Below, piece after piece: positions 25,945-38,125 of a stretch of DNA of 40,804 bases (its first letter is position 1; each line of letters starts with the position of its first letter). Where the stretch lies: assembly GCA_031272445.1 (NCBI GenBank), contig JAISTT010000008.1, positions 1 to 40,804 of the forward strand, read 5' to 3'. The notes under the pieces are model-generated. The model was not told the DNA's origin. It saw only the letters and a program-made list of their open reading frames with translations, and did no database searches. A program made the translations under genes and the position numbers. This DNA is from Candidatus Endomicrobiellum mastotermitis. Lineage in GTDB: Bacteria > Elusimicrobiota > Endomicrobiia > Endomicrobiales > Endomicrobiaceae.

Positions 25945-27069
25945 ATGAACATAATCTGTGGAAAAGATGAGCTATTAAGAGGTATACAAACAATACACTC
26001 AACAACATCATCTAGAGGCACTCTTCCTGTACTATCAAATTTTTTATTTGAAACTAAAGGAAACAGAATAAAACTTTCTTCGACCGATCTTGAAATAGCA
26101 ATAGAGTGTTACATTAAAGCTGAAATAATTGAAGATGGTGGAATCACAATACCCACAAAAAAGTTTTCTGATATTGTGAGAGAGCTTCTCATAAATAAGG
26201 AAATAGAAATCAAAACAGACGAAATGAATCACATAAATATTACATCAGGAAAATCTAAATTTAATCTTATGGGAATTTCAAAGTCAGAGTATCCTATTAT
26301 ACCAACTCTATCCAGAGAAAAGTGTTTTACAATTGAGAAAGAAATTTTTGTCAAAATGCTTAAGAAAACTGTCTTTTCAGTATCCAGAGATTTACAAAGA
26401 TATGTTTTGAACGGAATTTATTTTGCATTGGTTGATAACAGACTCAGCATGACTGCTACAGATGGTAGACGACTTGCCCATATTGAGACTAGTAGTATAA
26501 AAGAAACAATAAAAGAAGGAAAAGCCATAGTTCCTACAAAAGCTGTAAATGATATATTAAGGTTGTTATCTTCAGATATAGAATCTGAAAATATAAATAT
26601 TAGCATCACAAATAATCAAATAGCTGTAGGAATAGATGATATAGTTTTTCTTTCAACGCTTATAGATGGAGTTTTTCCAAGCTATGAACAAGTTATACCT
26701 AAAAATTCACAACTAAAAATAAAATTAAATGTAAGAGACACTCTTGCTGCTGTGAAACAAATGGCTGCTCTAACTGATAATAAGCTTTCATCTAATATAT
26801 CATCGGCTGTAAAGTTTTATTTTGACACAGATATATTAAAAATTTCAGCTTCAACAGCTGGAATTGGTTCTGGAGAAGTTGAACTTGAAGTAGAATATAA
26901 AGATAAGCCGTCAGAGATTAACTTTAATCCTAATTTTGTAAAAGAAGTTTTACAAAATATTGATGAAAATTTTGCTATATTTGAATTCACGGATTCTTTA
27001 AATCCTGCGTTAATATGTCCAGAAAATAGTAAAGACTATCTATATGTTATAATGCCAATGAGAGTTTAA
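25945..27069 (+). CDS. dnaN: DNA polymerase III beta subunit (sliding clamp)
   Basis: The ring that tethers polymerase III to DNA. The 374-residue protein shows the three-fold repeated clamp domains and the ending YLYVIMPMRV, matching the conserved MPMR/MPV C-terminus of bacterial clamps. It begins MNIICGKDELLRGIQTI. AGGAGG at 25930-25935 serves the ATG at 25945 (nine bases) or an adjacent GTG at 25942 (six bases); I chose the ATG. The DciA-like gene starts six bases after its stop. Confidence 0.96.
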   Translation: MNIICGKDELLRGIQTIHSTTSSRGTLPVLSNFLFETKGNRIKLSSTDLEIAIECYIKAEIIEDGGITIPTKKFSDIVRELLINKEIEIKTDEMNHINITSGKSKFNLMGISKSEYPIIPTLSREKCFTIEKEIFVKMLKKTVFSVSRDLQRYVLNGIYFALVDNRLSMTATDGRRLAHIETSSIKETIKEGKAIVPTKAVNDILRLLSSDIESENINISITNNQIAVGIDDIVFLSTLIDGVFPSYEQVIPKNSQLKIKLNVRDTLAAVKQMAALTDNKLSSNISSAVKFYFDTDILKISASTAGIGSGEVELEVEYKDKPSEINFNPNFVKEVLQNIDENFAIFEFTDSLNPALICPENSKDYLYVIMPMRV

Positions 27070-27075
27070 GTAAGT

Positions 27076-27348
27076 ATGTCATGGACATCTTCTAAAGAAG
27101 TAATAAGTCTATTAAAAAAACAGCTTGGATTGGATGACGTTTTTTTTATATTAGAGAAAGTTTGGGGTAAAGAAATCGGCATAGAGTGTATTAAGATAAC
27201 TGGATATAAAAACGGGACAATTTTTACACAAACACAAAGTTCAGTTGCAGGCTATGATCTAGTAGTTCGCAGAAAAGAAATAGTTAAAAAATTAAATCAG
27301 TATATAGGCAACTCAAAAATAAAAAATATAAAAGTAAGTATAAGATAG
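27076..27348 (+). CDS. DciA-like protein (DUF721)
   Basis: A 90-residue protein of the DUF721 family, with an amphipathic start, VWGKEIG (the family's W-x-x-x-V/I-G region), and strands ITGYKNGTIFTQTQSSVAGYDL. DciA loads or recruits the replicative helicase DnaB in bacteria without DnaC or DnaI. It is close to a minimal DUF721 domain. It lies six bases after dnaN and 50 before gyrB, the slot that recF fills in many genomes; no recF is here. A strong ribosome binding site is absent, so translation may be coupled to dnaN. Confidence 0.75.
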   Translation: MSWTSSKEVISLLKKQLGLDDVFFILEKVWGKEIGIECIKITGYKNGTIFTQTQSSVAGYDLVVRRKEIVKKLNQYIGNSKIKNIKVSIR

Positions 27349-27368
27349 AGATTTTATAATAGTTTTAA

Positions 27369-29906
<2,538 letters not shown>

Positions 29907-30076
29907 TATTTGAGTGGCAGAAAGTAAATGATGATTAACTTGAGCCTAAAAATTTGCTTTAAAAACATATATGCAGATATTTTAAACAAAAGAAGTTTTT
30001 TTGTGTATAAATAAGTTAATAAAATATTATAAAAATGTTATTTAATAATAGAAAATGAAATACGCCTATTTGTTAC

Positions 30077-30111
30077 AAAAAAATTGCCTATAAAAAAAAC
30101 TAAAAGGCAAT
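30077..30111 (-). terminator. orphan minus-strand terminator-like hairpin
   Basis: On the minus strand ATTGCCT (30111-30105) pairs with AGGCAAT (30089-30083), followed directly by a run of T. No minus-strand gene exists upstream of it, so it may be what remains of a lost gene. It could also help stop gyrB read-through, though no T run follows on the plus strand. Confidence 0.35.
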
Positions 30112-30324
30112 ATTTGGTTTCTAAATATATGGTTTATTAAGAGAATTTCATGATATTTCAATTTTTCTTTCTCTCACTTGACTCTCAAGAAGCAGTATTT
30201 TTCACAAGAACCTGCAAATTAGAAGAAAAACTAGAGAGAAGTATAAAAAATATATAATCCAAAATATTTAATTCAAATGTTACAATAATGTATGCGCCTC
30301 AAGAGTCCATTTTTAACGGTAATG

Positions 30325-30356
30325 GTAGGATTGAAAGATTTCAATGCCTACTTTTT
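30325..30356 (+). terminator. intrinsic terminator-like hairpin in the gyrB-gyrA gap
   Basis: GTAGGATTGAAA pairs with TTTCAATGCCTAC through 12 base pairs with a single bulged G and a two-base loop, followed by TTTTT. It lies about 420 bases after the gyrB stop with no gene in between, so it either ends the gyrB message or belonged to a lost gene or small RNA. Confidence 0.5.
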
Positions 30357-30448
30357 GTATAAAAAAAGTACTTTAACAAACTATTATCTATTAGAATGGT
30401 TCGCATAATAATTATAATAGTATCAAATAATAGGATAACTAGCATAAT

Positions 30449-30660
30449 TTGGTAGAGTTTTCTTGGAATTATTTGCACAAAACAATCAAAAAGAAATGTG
30501 TTAAGTGTAGGACATGAAAAAATTTACAGATATGGGCAAAGTCGAGTTAGTCTGCAAAAGATGTTTTTTGAAATGTCTACTTATACTACTTATAAGATTT
30601 GATTGACTATTTTGAAAGATCTAGAATTTTTAACAGAAGAACATTAAATACTTAACAAGT
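30449..30660 (+). pseudogene. decayed coding remnant, possibly a transposase zinc ribbon
   Basis: Adjacent plus-strand frames read LVEFSWNYLHKTIKKKCVKC, then KIYRYGQSRVSLQKMFFEMS, then DYFERSRIFNRRTLN, each ended by a stop. A CxxC followed by K-I-Y-R-Y-G-x-S-R is the layout of the N-terminal zinc ribbon of some insertion-sequence transposases. No second cysteine pair, catalytic DDE residues or terminal repeats are visible, so this is a weak suggestion. The rest of the 0.94 kb gyrB-gyrA gap holds only the two hairpins listed. Confidence 0.25.
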
Positions 30661-30847
30661 TAATGGATAAAAATTATGTACAAAATATACAAATTCTAAG
30701 GAATGTGGTTGAAGCAGTCTTAAATTGGTGGACTCCATTTAGCTTATGAATCTAATAGAAAATAGAAATAAATTATAAAAAATTCTCAGTAAGTTTTTCA
30801 TGATACAAAGAAGTAAAAATATAATTTAAGATTAAAAAGAGGATGGA

Positions 30848-33328
30848 ATGGTGAAGGATGTTAATGAGCAAGCGAAAGCAATAACTTCTGAAGTTATTGC
30901 TACAAGTATTGCGCCGCGGAATATTGAAGATGAAATGAAGAGTTCTTACATTGACTATGCTATGAGTGTTATAGTTGGAAGGGCTTTACCTGATGTCCGG
31001 GATGGATTAAAGCCCGTTCACAGAAGAATACTTTACGCTATGAAAGAAATGGGCTTAAAGCATAATAGTGCATATAAAAAGTCTGCTAGAGTTGTTGGAG
31101 ATGTACTAGGTAAATATCATCCACATGGAGATGCGGCGGTTTATAGTGCTATGGTTAGAATGGTACAAGATTTTTCGTTAAGATATCCGATAATTGATGG
31201 ACAGGGAAATTTTGGTAGCATAGATGGCGACTTTGCAGCGGCCATGCGTTATACTGAAGTGAGAATGGGTGCAATTACTGATGAAATGCTTACAGATTTA
31301 GATAAAAATACTGTTGATTTCGCTCCAAATTATGATGCTTCTTTAAGAGAACCTGTCATACTTCCAACAAAATTTCCAAGTCTTTTGATTAATGGTTCAG
31401 CTGGCATAGCTGTAGGTATGGCTACGAATATTCCTACTCACAACATTGGCGAGGTTAGTGATGCGTTGATAGCTTTAATTGATGATGAGAAACTTTCAGT
31501 TTCGCAAATAGCAAAATATATTAAGGGTCCAGATTTTCCTACAGGAGCAATAATTTTAGGTAAAAACGGAATTAATGATTATATGGAAAAAGGCAGAGGT
31601 TCGGTAAAAACTAGGGCCAAGGCTAGTATAGAAAAAACTAAAAGCGGTAGAGAAGCAATAATAGTAAATGAGATTCCTTATCAGATTAATAAGGCTAATC
31701 TTATAAGTTCTATTGCTGATTTAGTAAAAGATAAAAAAATTGATGGTATTTCTGATTTGCGTGATGAATCTGACCGTGATGGCATAAGAATAGTTATTGA
31801 GGTTAAGAGAGACGCAAATGCACAGATTGTTTTAAATCAGTTATATAAACATACTCAAATGCAATCATCATTTGGCGTTATAATGCTTGCTCTTGTAAAT
31901 AACAGACCAAAAGTCATGAATATTAAAGAAATTTTGATTCATCACATTGAGCATAGAAAAATTGTTATTACAAGAAGAACAAAATTTGATTTACAAAAAG
32001 CTGAAAATAGAGTGCATATTCTAGAAGGTTTAAAAATAGCAATTGATAATATTGACGATGTTATTAAGTGTATCAAAGAATCTTCAGATGAAAATATTGC
32101 GCGCTCAAACTTGATGTCAAAATTTCTTTTGACTAAAACTCAAGCTGAAGCCATTTTGGAAATGAAAATTCGTCAATTGACTGGACTAAAGAGAAAAGAG
32201 ATTGAGGATGAGTTGTCAGAAACCACGGAGCTTATTAAAGAACTTAGTTCCGTATTGTCGGATCCAAGAAAAGTTTTAAATATAATTAAAGATGAGATTG
32301 TTAACATAAAGAAAAAATATGGTGATAAGCGAAGAACACTAATTCAAAGTGAAGAAGTTAACTTCAATATTGAAGATTTGATTCAAGATGAAGAAGTTGC
32401 GGTAACAATGTCACACTCCGGATATATTAAGCGTATATCGCTTGACACCTATAAGGCGCAACATAGAGGTGGACGAGGAATAACTGGAATGAACACTAAA
32501 GAAGAGGATTTTGTAGAAAACTTATTTATTACGAACTCGCATTCTTATATACTGTTTTTTACAACGCGCGGAAGACTATACTGGAATAGGGTTTACGAGA
32601 TCTCTGAAGGAGCAAGAACATCAAAAGGGAAGGCTATAGTGAATTTCTTACAGCTTCAAGGAAGTGAAGAAAAAATTACTGCGACAATTCCGATAAAATC
32701 TTTTGATTCTAAATATGTTAAAGATGAATATCTACTTATGTGCACGAGGAAAGGTATAATTAAGAAGATTGCTCTTGATAAATTCGCTAGCCCTAGAAAA
32801 GGCGGTATAATAGCAATTAAGCTTGAAGAAGGTGATATTTTGAAGGAAGTTAAAGCTGTAGAGAAAAAATCTGAAATTATAATCGCAACTAAAAAGGGTA
32901 TAGCTGTAAAATTTAGAGAAAGTGATGTACGTGCGGTTGGGCGGAATTCTATAGGGGTGAGAGGTATTTCTCTTAAAGATGATGATGAAGTTGTAGGTAT
33001 GGAAATTTTTTCTCAAAACGATGTTTTTCTATCTGTGTCTGAAAACGGCTATGGTAAAAGAACAGAAGTAAGAAAGTATCGTCTCCAAAAAAGGGGAGGA
33101 TATGGGGTTATAAATATACAGACAACAGAAAGGAATGGGAATGTTGTTGGAATTAAGAAAGCAAATGATAATGAAGAAATAATGATTGTTACACAAAAAG
33201 GTATAACCATAAGACTTAAGGCCAAAAGTATATCCGTTATAGGAAGAAACACACAAGGTGTTCGTCTTGTTCGTCTTGACGATGATGATAAAGTGGCGAA
33301 AGTAGCAACAATTACACCTTCTGAATAA
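30848..33328 (+). CDS. gyrA: DNA gyrase subunit A
   Basis: DNA-cleaving subunit of gyrase. The 826-residue protein has the 5Y-CAP domain with catalytic Tyr135 ([10 protein letters not shown]), a long coiled-coil tower, and a C-terminal beta-pinwheel whose GyrA box reads QHRGGRG (about 538-544), marking it as gyrase rather than topoisomerase IV. In the quinolone-determining region [10 protein letters not shown] (91-100), Ala96 and Ser100 stand where E. coli has Ser83 and Asp87. AGAGGATGGA precedes the ATG. It is separated from gyrB by a decayed gap but has the same G/T-rich third positions. It converges with the permease 93 bases downstream. Confidence 0.97.
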   Translation: MVKDVNEQAKAITSEVIATSIAPRNIEDEMKSSYIDYAMSVIVGRALPDVRDGLKPVHRRILYAMKEMGLKHNSAYKKSARVVGDVLGKYHPHGDAAVYSAMVRMVQDFSLRYPIIDGQGNFGSIDGDFAAAMRYTEVRMGAITDEMLTDLDKNTVDFAPNYDASLREPVILPTKFPSLLINGSAGIAVGMATNIPTHNIGEVSDALIALIDDEKLSVSQIAKYIKGPDFPTGAIILGKNGINDYMEKGRGSVKTRAKASIEKTKSGREAIIVNEIPYQINKANLISSIADLVKDKKIDGISDLRDESDRDGIRIVIEVKRDANAQIVLNQLYKHTQMQSSFGVIMLALVNNRPKVMNIKEILIHHIEHRKIVITRRTKFDLQKAENRVHILEGLKIAIDNIDDVIKCIKESSDENIARSNLMSKFLLTKTQAEAILEMKIRQLTGLKRKEIEDELSETTELIKELSSVLSDPRKVLNIIKDEIVNIKKKYGDKRRTLIQSEEVNFNIEDLIQDEEVAVTMSHSGYIKRISLDTYKAQHRGGRGITGMNTKEEDFVENLFITNSHSYILFFTTRGRLYWNRVYEISEGARTSKGKAIVNFLQLQGSEEKITATIPIKSFDSKYVKDEYLLMCTRKGIIKKIALDKFASPRKGGIIAIKLEEGDILKEVKAVEKKSEIIIATKKGIAVKFRESDVRAVGRNSIGVRGISLKDDDEVVGMEIFSQNDVFLSVSENGYGKRTEVRKYRLQKRGGYGVINIQTTERNGNVVGIKKANDNEEIMIVTQKGITIRLKAKSISVIGRNTQGVRLVRLDDDDKVAKVATITPSE

Positions 33329-33421
33329 AAGATGAAAATAACAAAATCATGAGTTTAATTATAAAGAATAAGGATTATGAGAAGTAAAAGAGACTTTTTT
33401 TCTGTAATTAGCTGAATACAG

Positions 33422-34819
33422 TTATTTAATTTTAATCTTAGGAATTTTATATCCTACGTAAACTATCAGTATCCAAATTGGAAGTGCAATAACTTGTTTT
33501 GTCATTGAAAGTTGTGGTGATATTGCCATAACAGCTAGGATGAAAAAAATGAACAATAAAGAAGCGTAATTTGAATATGGGTAAAATGGTGATGGAAATG
33601 AAGTTTTTTGGTTTTCAAATTTTTTTTGTTTTTTAAACTTAATGTGAGATATTGAAATAAGCATCCAGTTAAGAATGATACATATAACTACGAAACTCAT
33701 AATTATTTTAAAAGCATCAGACCAATTTGGCATAAAGTAATTTAACGGCACTACTGAAAATGTCAGAATGCCTGATAGTAAAATGGCTGTCAGGGGAACT
33801 CCATTTCTAGTTGTTTTTGTGAAAACTTGAGGTGCGTTATTTTGCAAAGCAAGGCCATAGATCGTACGACTGTTGCTATAAATGCAACCGCTATAAACAG
33901 ATAGTGCAGCTGTTAAAATAATAAAGTTGAGCGTCCATGCAGCATATTTAAATCCTATTTTGTCAAATATCATTACGAAAGGACTGTCAGTAGCATTTAA
34001 ATTACTCCAGTGATAAAGCGATAAGAGTATAGTTAAGGAACCGATGTAAAGAAATAAAATATGCGATACTACTTGATTAATAGCCTTGGGTATAGTTTTT
34101 TTAGGTTCTAGGGTTTCGGCAGCGGTAATACCTACTAGTTCTAAGCCACCAAAAGCAAAGATTACTATTGGCATGGTTGTTATAAGTCCAATAATGCCAT
34201 GAGGGAAAAAACCGCTAAAAATAGAATTTCCTGTGTGATTGTTTGTTACTAACCATAGATTTTTAAGGGTTGAGCCGTCAACTAAATTTGGATTTATAAT
34301 TAATATATATAGTCCTGTTAAAATCATTGCGCACATTGCTATAATTTTAACAATTGCAAACCAGAACTCTATTTCAGCATAAGCTTTTACAGCAGCGAGA
34401 TTTATTACATTTGTAAGTATAAAAAAAAATAGGGTGGTTTTCCATGTTTCTAGTGTTGGGAACCAGTACTGGAGATATGCTGCCATAGCTGTCAACTCTG
34501 CTATGCCTACCATAACATATATAATCCAGTAATTCCAGCCTGCTAAAAATCCTGGAAAGTTCCCCCAATATTTATTTGCAAAATGACTAAGTGAACCCGC
34601 AACAGGCTCTTCTGTGTTCATTTCACCCAGTTGTCGCATAATGGAGAAAATCAAAATGCCAGCAATTATGTAGCCCAAAATAACTGCTGGACCTGCTATA
34701 AAAATTGCACTTCCAGTTGCTAAGAATAAACCTGTACCAATAGTACCGCCGATTGTAATGAATTGAATGTGACGATTTGTTAATTTGCGTTTCAAATTAC
34801 TTTCATGCGATTGCGACAT
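33422..34819 (-). CDS. amino acid permease (APC superfamily, AAT family)
   Basis: A 465-residue inner-membrane protein with about 12 hydrophobic helices. It opens with the AAT-family signature LKRKLTNRHIQFITIGGTIG then TGLFLATGSA, followed by EEPVAGSLSHFA and GFLAGWNYW, which are typical of AroP/LysP/CycA/ProY-like proton symporters. The substrate cannot be told from sequence. AGGAG lies eight bases before the ATG. It is the only minus-strand gene in the right half and is bordered by decayed DNA on its 5' side. Closeness by eye to gammaproteobacterial permeases makes transfer possible. An amino acid importer makes sense for a host-dependent cell. Confidence 0.9.
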   Translation of the reverse strand: MSQSHESNLKRKLTNRHIQFITIGGTIGTGLFLATGSAIFIAGPAVILGYIIAGILIFSIMRQLGEMNTEEPVAGSLSHFANKYWGNFPGFLAGWNYWIIYVMVGIAELTAMAAYLQYWFPTLETWKTTLFFFILTNVINLAAVKAYAEIEFWFAIVKIIAMCAMILTGLYILIINPNLVDGSTLKNLWLVTNNHTGNSIFSGFFPHGIIGLITTMPIVIFAFGGLELVGITAAETLEPKKTIPKAINQVVSHILFLYIGSLTILLSLYHWSNLNATDSPFVMIFDKIGFKYAAWTLNFIILTAALSVYSGCIYSNSRTIYGLALQNNAPQVFTKTTRNGVPLTAILLSGILTFSVVPLNYFMPNWSDAFKIIMSFVVICIILNWMLISISHIKFKKQKKFENQKTSFPSPFYPYSNYASLLFIFFILAVMAISPQLSMTKQVIALPIWILIVYVGYKIPKIKIK

Positions 34820-35119
34820 AATAAGCTCCTGTAATAAAATTATAAACCAAATAGGAACGTAAATAAGAATATCAAACCAATCACTCTAATAACACTCCTA
34901 AAATAATTTTAAATGATACTATCATTGCTGAATTTTACATTCTAATGGATTGTTATGTCATTGTTATATTTTATACTGTACCGTCATATTTTGTCAGTAC
35001 CTTACTACATAATTATACAAAAATTGAAAATAGAGCTTCAAGATACTGAAAATTGTTTGATGCTTTATAAAAGCTTTAATTTTTTATAATATATAACAAA
35101 TAATAAAGGGTAGATTTGC
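34820..35119. other. gene-free region upstream of the permease and the secreted-protein pseudogene
   Basis: About 300 bases of AT-rich DNA between divergent units. It should contain the permease promoter. I see no reading frame, strong hairpin or repeat that I can support. Confidence 0.3.
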
Positions 35120-35473
35120 ATGAAAAGAAAATCTTCGAGAAAACAGAAGGAGAAGTCTTCGAATAGGGAAGAATATCGGAAATTAAGGAGTATGATCATG
35201 ATTGCACATTTGAGAAAGCTGATGTTAGTGGTAGCGCTAATAGTATTACCGTGTTTAGTGCATGCGGATCCGTTGCGTTACTCTGAGGAGATAAAGTAAT
35301 TTACTGGAACCCGCAGCATAACTCAAATGGTTGGATAAAATAATTCGTCATAACCGTATCGCAGAAAAAAGGATACTTCCTCTGAAAAATCTGGATATTA
35401 CGAAGAGTTAGTGGCCTTTTGTTTAAAAAAAATGCAGGAGAAAGATAAAGGATACAAACATATCAATTTATAG
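35120..35473 (+). pseudogene. frameshifted gene for a small secreted protein, with intact terminator
   Basis: From ATG 35120 a 59-codon frame reads as a signal peptide: a very basic start (MKRKSSRKQKEKSSNRE), then LMLVVALIVLPCLVHA with an AxA-like cleavage site, then DPLRYSEE and a stop at 35297-35299. Overlapping frames carry on with DKVIYWNPQHNSNGWIK, IIRHNRIAEKR and SGYYEELVAFCLKKMQEKD, ending in TAG at 35471, right before the terminator. Two or more frameshifts in about 115 codons are needed. Base composition is richer in G+C than the flanks. The family is not recognised. A functional 59-residue peptide is an alternative. Confidence 0.5.
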
Positions 35474-35495
35474 AGATGCTTTTTTGCATCTTTTT
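35474..35495 (+). terminator. intrinsic terminator of the secreted-protein pseudogene
   Basis: AGATGC and GCATCT form a 6-bp stem around six T, followed by four or five T. It begins at the base after the pseudogene's last stop codon, which supports reading that stretch as a former complete gene. Confidence 0.65.
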
Positions 35496-35541
35496 ATTGT
35501 TCACAGACACGAATTACAACCTAATTTACGCATATTATTAA

Positions 35542-35682
35542 GTGAAAAATAACGTTGTTTTGTTTATATGTGATAGATATACTACCTTTCAAGATGGCTT
35601 AGAGGGAAAGTGTGTTTTTTATATTGATGATGTAAGTAATGTAGAGAAATTCTATATCATTTCATTTTATTTCTTAATTTGA
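35542..35682 (+). CDS. small ORF or gene fragment, unrecognised
   Basis: A GTG-started frame of 46 codons, including KNNVVLFICDRYTTFQDGLE and GKCVFYIDDVSNVEKFYI. The alternation of hydrophobic strand and charged turn is protein-like, but there is no good ribosome binding site and no family match by eye. It is more likely a fragment of a lost gene than a working peptide. Confidence 0.2.
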   Translation: MKNNVVLFICDRYTTFQDGLEGKCVFYIDDVSNVEKFYIISFYFLI

Positions 35683-36003
35683 AGTTTTTAGGCAATATAA
35701 TATGCGTATAAACTCTATGTTTATTTTTGAGGCAGAAAATGTAAAGTGAGATAAAATAAAGGGGCTCGCGTTTTAAACATTCGTATACAAAATTATTACC
35801 TAAAAATATAGTTGAGAGAATTTTTAATGAGTACTTTAAAGGATATATTTTTGATAGATAGTATGCCAGAATTTGTAAAATCATTAAAAATAAGAGTATA
35901 CCATCTGTTTTGTCGCGTGCTCTCATTTAAAGAGAGTTAAAAGTATTTTATTAAAATAAAAGTGGATATCGGTTGTTTTACGCAATTGTTACTGTGAATA
36001 TGA

Positions 36004-36228
36004 TTGGAGAAAGCAAACCTCCGTCAAGGATCTTATTTAACTGCTGTAAGAAATTTGAAAATTTTGCTTGAAAAATGTGTGATTATAGAAAATGCTCTGC
36101 GTGAAGTAACGTTGTTGAAAGTTTTAAAAATATATTATTGTGCTGTAGCTATATTATCCGAAGCTGACATAATAACATTCAATACTCATAAAGATTTATA
36201 TAAGTATTTTAATTTTATTATTAACTAG
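36004..36228 (+). pseudogene. 74-codon frame of uncertain status upstream of parS
   Basis: A frame opening at TTG 36004 (EKANLRQGSYLTAVRNLKIL, then LREVTLLKVLKIYYCAVAIL) ends at 36228. An ATG four bases upstream in another frame gives MIGESKPPSRILFNCC before a stop, so the two may be halves of one frameshifted gene. The content is leucine-rich and helical. No family recognised and no ribosome binding site. It lies 90 bases before parS, where mnmG or rsmG often sits, but matches neither. Confidence 0.25.
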
Positions 36229-36318
36229 AATGTTGAAATAAATTCTAAATTGTTAAAACAGTAATATAAATATATATTATATTGTCCAGGTCAGTTTTAT
36301 TGAGCTCTACATTAAATA

Positions 36319-36334
36319 TGTTTCACGTGAAACA
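36319..36334. promoter_or_regulatory. parS: parS centromere site
   Basis: TGTTTCACGTGAAACA is a perfect 16-bp palindrome identical to the parS consensus shared by most bacterial chromosomes. ParB nucleates here and spreads. It lies 41 bases upstream of the parA start and about 10-12 kb from the putative origin, where origin-proximal parS sites normally occur. Confidence 0.95.
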
Positions 36335-36374
36335 GTGTGGAATTTGAAAGGCAGAGCATTTAATGGAGTTTTTA

Positions 36375-37133
36375 ATGGGTAAGATAGTCGCAATAGCTAA
36401 TCAAAAAGGTGGTGTGGGTAAAACAACAACCGCAATTAATTTGGCGGTTAGTCTGGCACATTTAGGGTGTGAGAGCTTGTTAATTGATATGGATCCGCAA
36501 AGTAATACAACTACTGGACTTGGAGTTGATAAGAATAGTCTTGAAAGAGATATTTATGATGTTTTAGTAAATGGAATTGCTTTGGAAGATATTCTTAAAA
36601 ATACTATTATAGATCGACTTGATATTGTGCCTGCGACTACTGATTTAAGTGGAGCTGAAGTGGATTTAGTAAATGTGAATGACAGAGAGAAAAAGTTAAA
36701 ATTTGCATTAGAAAAATTTCGTAGAATGTATAAATATATTATTATAGATTGTCCTCCGTCTCTCGGACTACTTACAATTAATGCTTTAGTTGCAGCGGAT
36801 AGTGTTCTGATTCCTATGCAATGCGAATTTTTTGCTTTAGAGGGATTAGGACAACTTTCTGGGACAATTTCTGCATTGATGCAGAATTACAGTTTGAATT
36901 TAGAGGGTATCCTATTTACAATGTATGACTCTAGGGCCAATCTAGTAGAACAAGTAGTAGAAGAAGTAAAAAAATTTTTTAAAGAAAAGGTTTATGAAAC
37001 AAAAATACCAAGAACTATAAAACTTGCTGAGGCACCGAGTTTTGGAAAACCTGTTTTACTGTATGATTCGTCATGCAAAGGCGCTCAAGCTTATTTGGAC
37101 TTTGCAAGGGAATTTCTTGTAAGGCAAATTTAA
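36375..37133 (+). CDS. parA: chromosome partitioning ATPase ParA/Soj
   Basis: Binds the nucleoid and, with ParB on parS, moves sister origins apart. The 252-residue protein has the deviant Walker A KGGVGKTTT (residues 11-19), DMDPQ, and Walker B IIIDCPPSLG. I start it at ATG 36375 (MGKIVAIANQ) since GGAG lies six bases upstream; a Met at 36363 would add four residues. parS lies just upstream, so ParB may repress the operon. parB follows after 119 bases with its own likely promoter. Confidence 0.96.
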   Translation: MGKIVAIANQKGGVGKTTTAINLAVSLAHLGCESLLIDMDPQSNTTTGLGVDKNSLERDIYDVLVNGIALEDILKNTIIDRLDIVPATTDLSGAEVDLVNVNDREKKLKFALEKFRRMYKYIIIDCPPSLGLLTINALVAADSVLIPMQCEFFALEGLGQLSGTISALMQNYSLNLEGILFTMYDSRANLVEQVVEEVKKFFKEKVYETKIPRTIKLAEAPSFGKPVLLYDSSCKGAQAYLDFAREFLVRQI

Positions 37134-37197
37134 AAATAGGTTTTAAAATGAAAGCATATAAGTGTTAAATTGCAAAGTTTGTTTTTAGTGATAAAGC

Positions 37198-37226
37198 TTG
37201 ACTAATGTTGCTTATATTTTTATTAG
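37198..37226 (+). promoter_or_regulatory. promoter upstream of parB
   Basis: TTGACT at 37198-37203, a 17-base spacer, TATTAG at 37221-37226. It is placed 27 bases before the parB start codon, within the parA-parB gap. Five of six -35 bases match. Confidence 0.5.
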
Positions 37227-37252
37227 CTAAAAGTAATGTATGAGAGGGGGTT

Positions 37253-38125
37253 ATGTATAAGAAGGCGTTAGGAAGAGGTTTGGAATCGTTAATGCCGTCA
37301 CTGTTGGCAAGTAGAGTATCGATAGAGGAGAAAATAATAACAATATCATTAGATAAAATTAGATCTAATAGATTTCAGCCAAGAAATAAATTTGATGAAA
37401 CTAAACTTCAAGAGCTTGCATATTCGATAAAAAAGCATGGGCTTGCTCAACCTATTTTAGTTTCTGAGTCTATAGTTCCAGGTGAATATGAAATTATTGC
37501 TGGTGAAAGAAGATTCAGAGCATCTAAGCTTGCTGGCAATAAAGATATAAAGGCAATAATAAAGCATTCCATAAATGATAAACAGAAGTTCGATTTAGCA
37601 TTGATTGAGAATATTCAGAGAGAAAATTTAGACCCTATTGAAGAAGCAAAAGCTTTTAAAAGACTTGTAGATGAATTTGGACATACCCATGAACAAATTG
37701 CAGAAATTGTTGGCAAAGATAGGCCTGTAGTGTCAAATGCATTAAGACTTTTATCTTTACCCGAAGATATTCAATTGTTAATAAGTGAAGGTAAAATTTC
37801 ATCTGGACATGGAAAAATTCTTGCTAGTATAAATGACGAAAATCAAATAAGAATAATTGTAAATAAAATATTAAATGAAAAACTCTCTGTAAGAGCGGTA
37901 GAAAGAATTGTTTCAGGTATTAGTTCTAATAAAAAATCTTACAAATGGAGTAAGCAGAAGCAAGAACAAGAAGTAGAGTTGGTAGATTTGAAAGAAGAAA
38001 TTCAAAGAAAACTTGGGACAAAAGTAAATATTCTAGGAACTACTAGAAAGGGGAAAATAGAAATATATTATTATTCTTTAGAAGATTTGGAGAGAATTAT
38101 AAAAGAGCTTAGTGTTACCTGTTAA
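37253..38125 (+). CDS. parB: chromosome partitioning protein ParB/Spo0J
   Basis: CTP-dependent clamp that loads at parS. The 290-residue protein begins with the ParA-stimulating basic tail (YKKALGRGLESLMPS), then the CTPase domain with GERRFRA at 84-90 and ENIQRENLDPIEEA, a helix-turn-helix parS-reading domain (HEQIAEIVGKDRPVVSNALR), and a C-terminal dimerisation segment. AGAGGGGG two bases before the ATG is an unusually strong, close ribosome binding site. The cognate perfect parS is 0.9 kb upstream. Confidence 0.96.
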   Translation: MYKKALGRGLESLMPSLLASRVSIEEKIITISLDKIRSNRFQPRNKFDETKLQELAYSIKKHGLAQPILVSESIVPGEYEIIAGERRFRASKLAGNKDIKAIIKHSINDKQKFDLALIENIQRENLDPIEEAKAFKRLVDEFGHTHEQIAEIVGKDRPVVSNALRLLSLPEDIQLLISEGKISSGHGKILASINDENQIRIIVNKILNEKLSVRAVERIVSGISSNKKSYKWSKQKQEQEVELVDLKEEIQRKLGTKVNILGTTRKGKIEIYYYSLEDLERIIKELSVTC

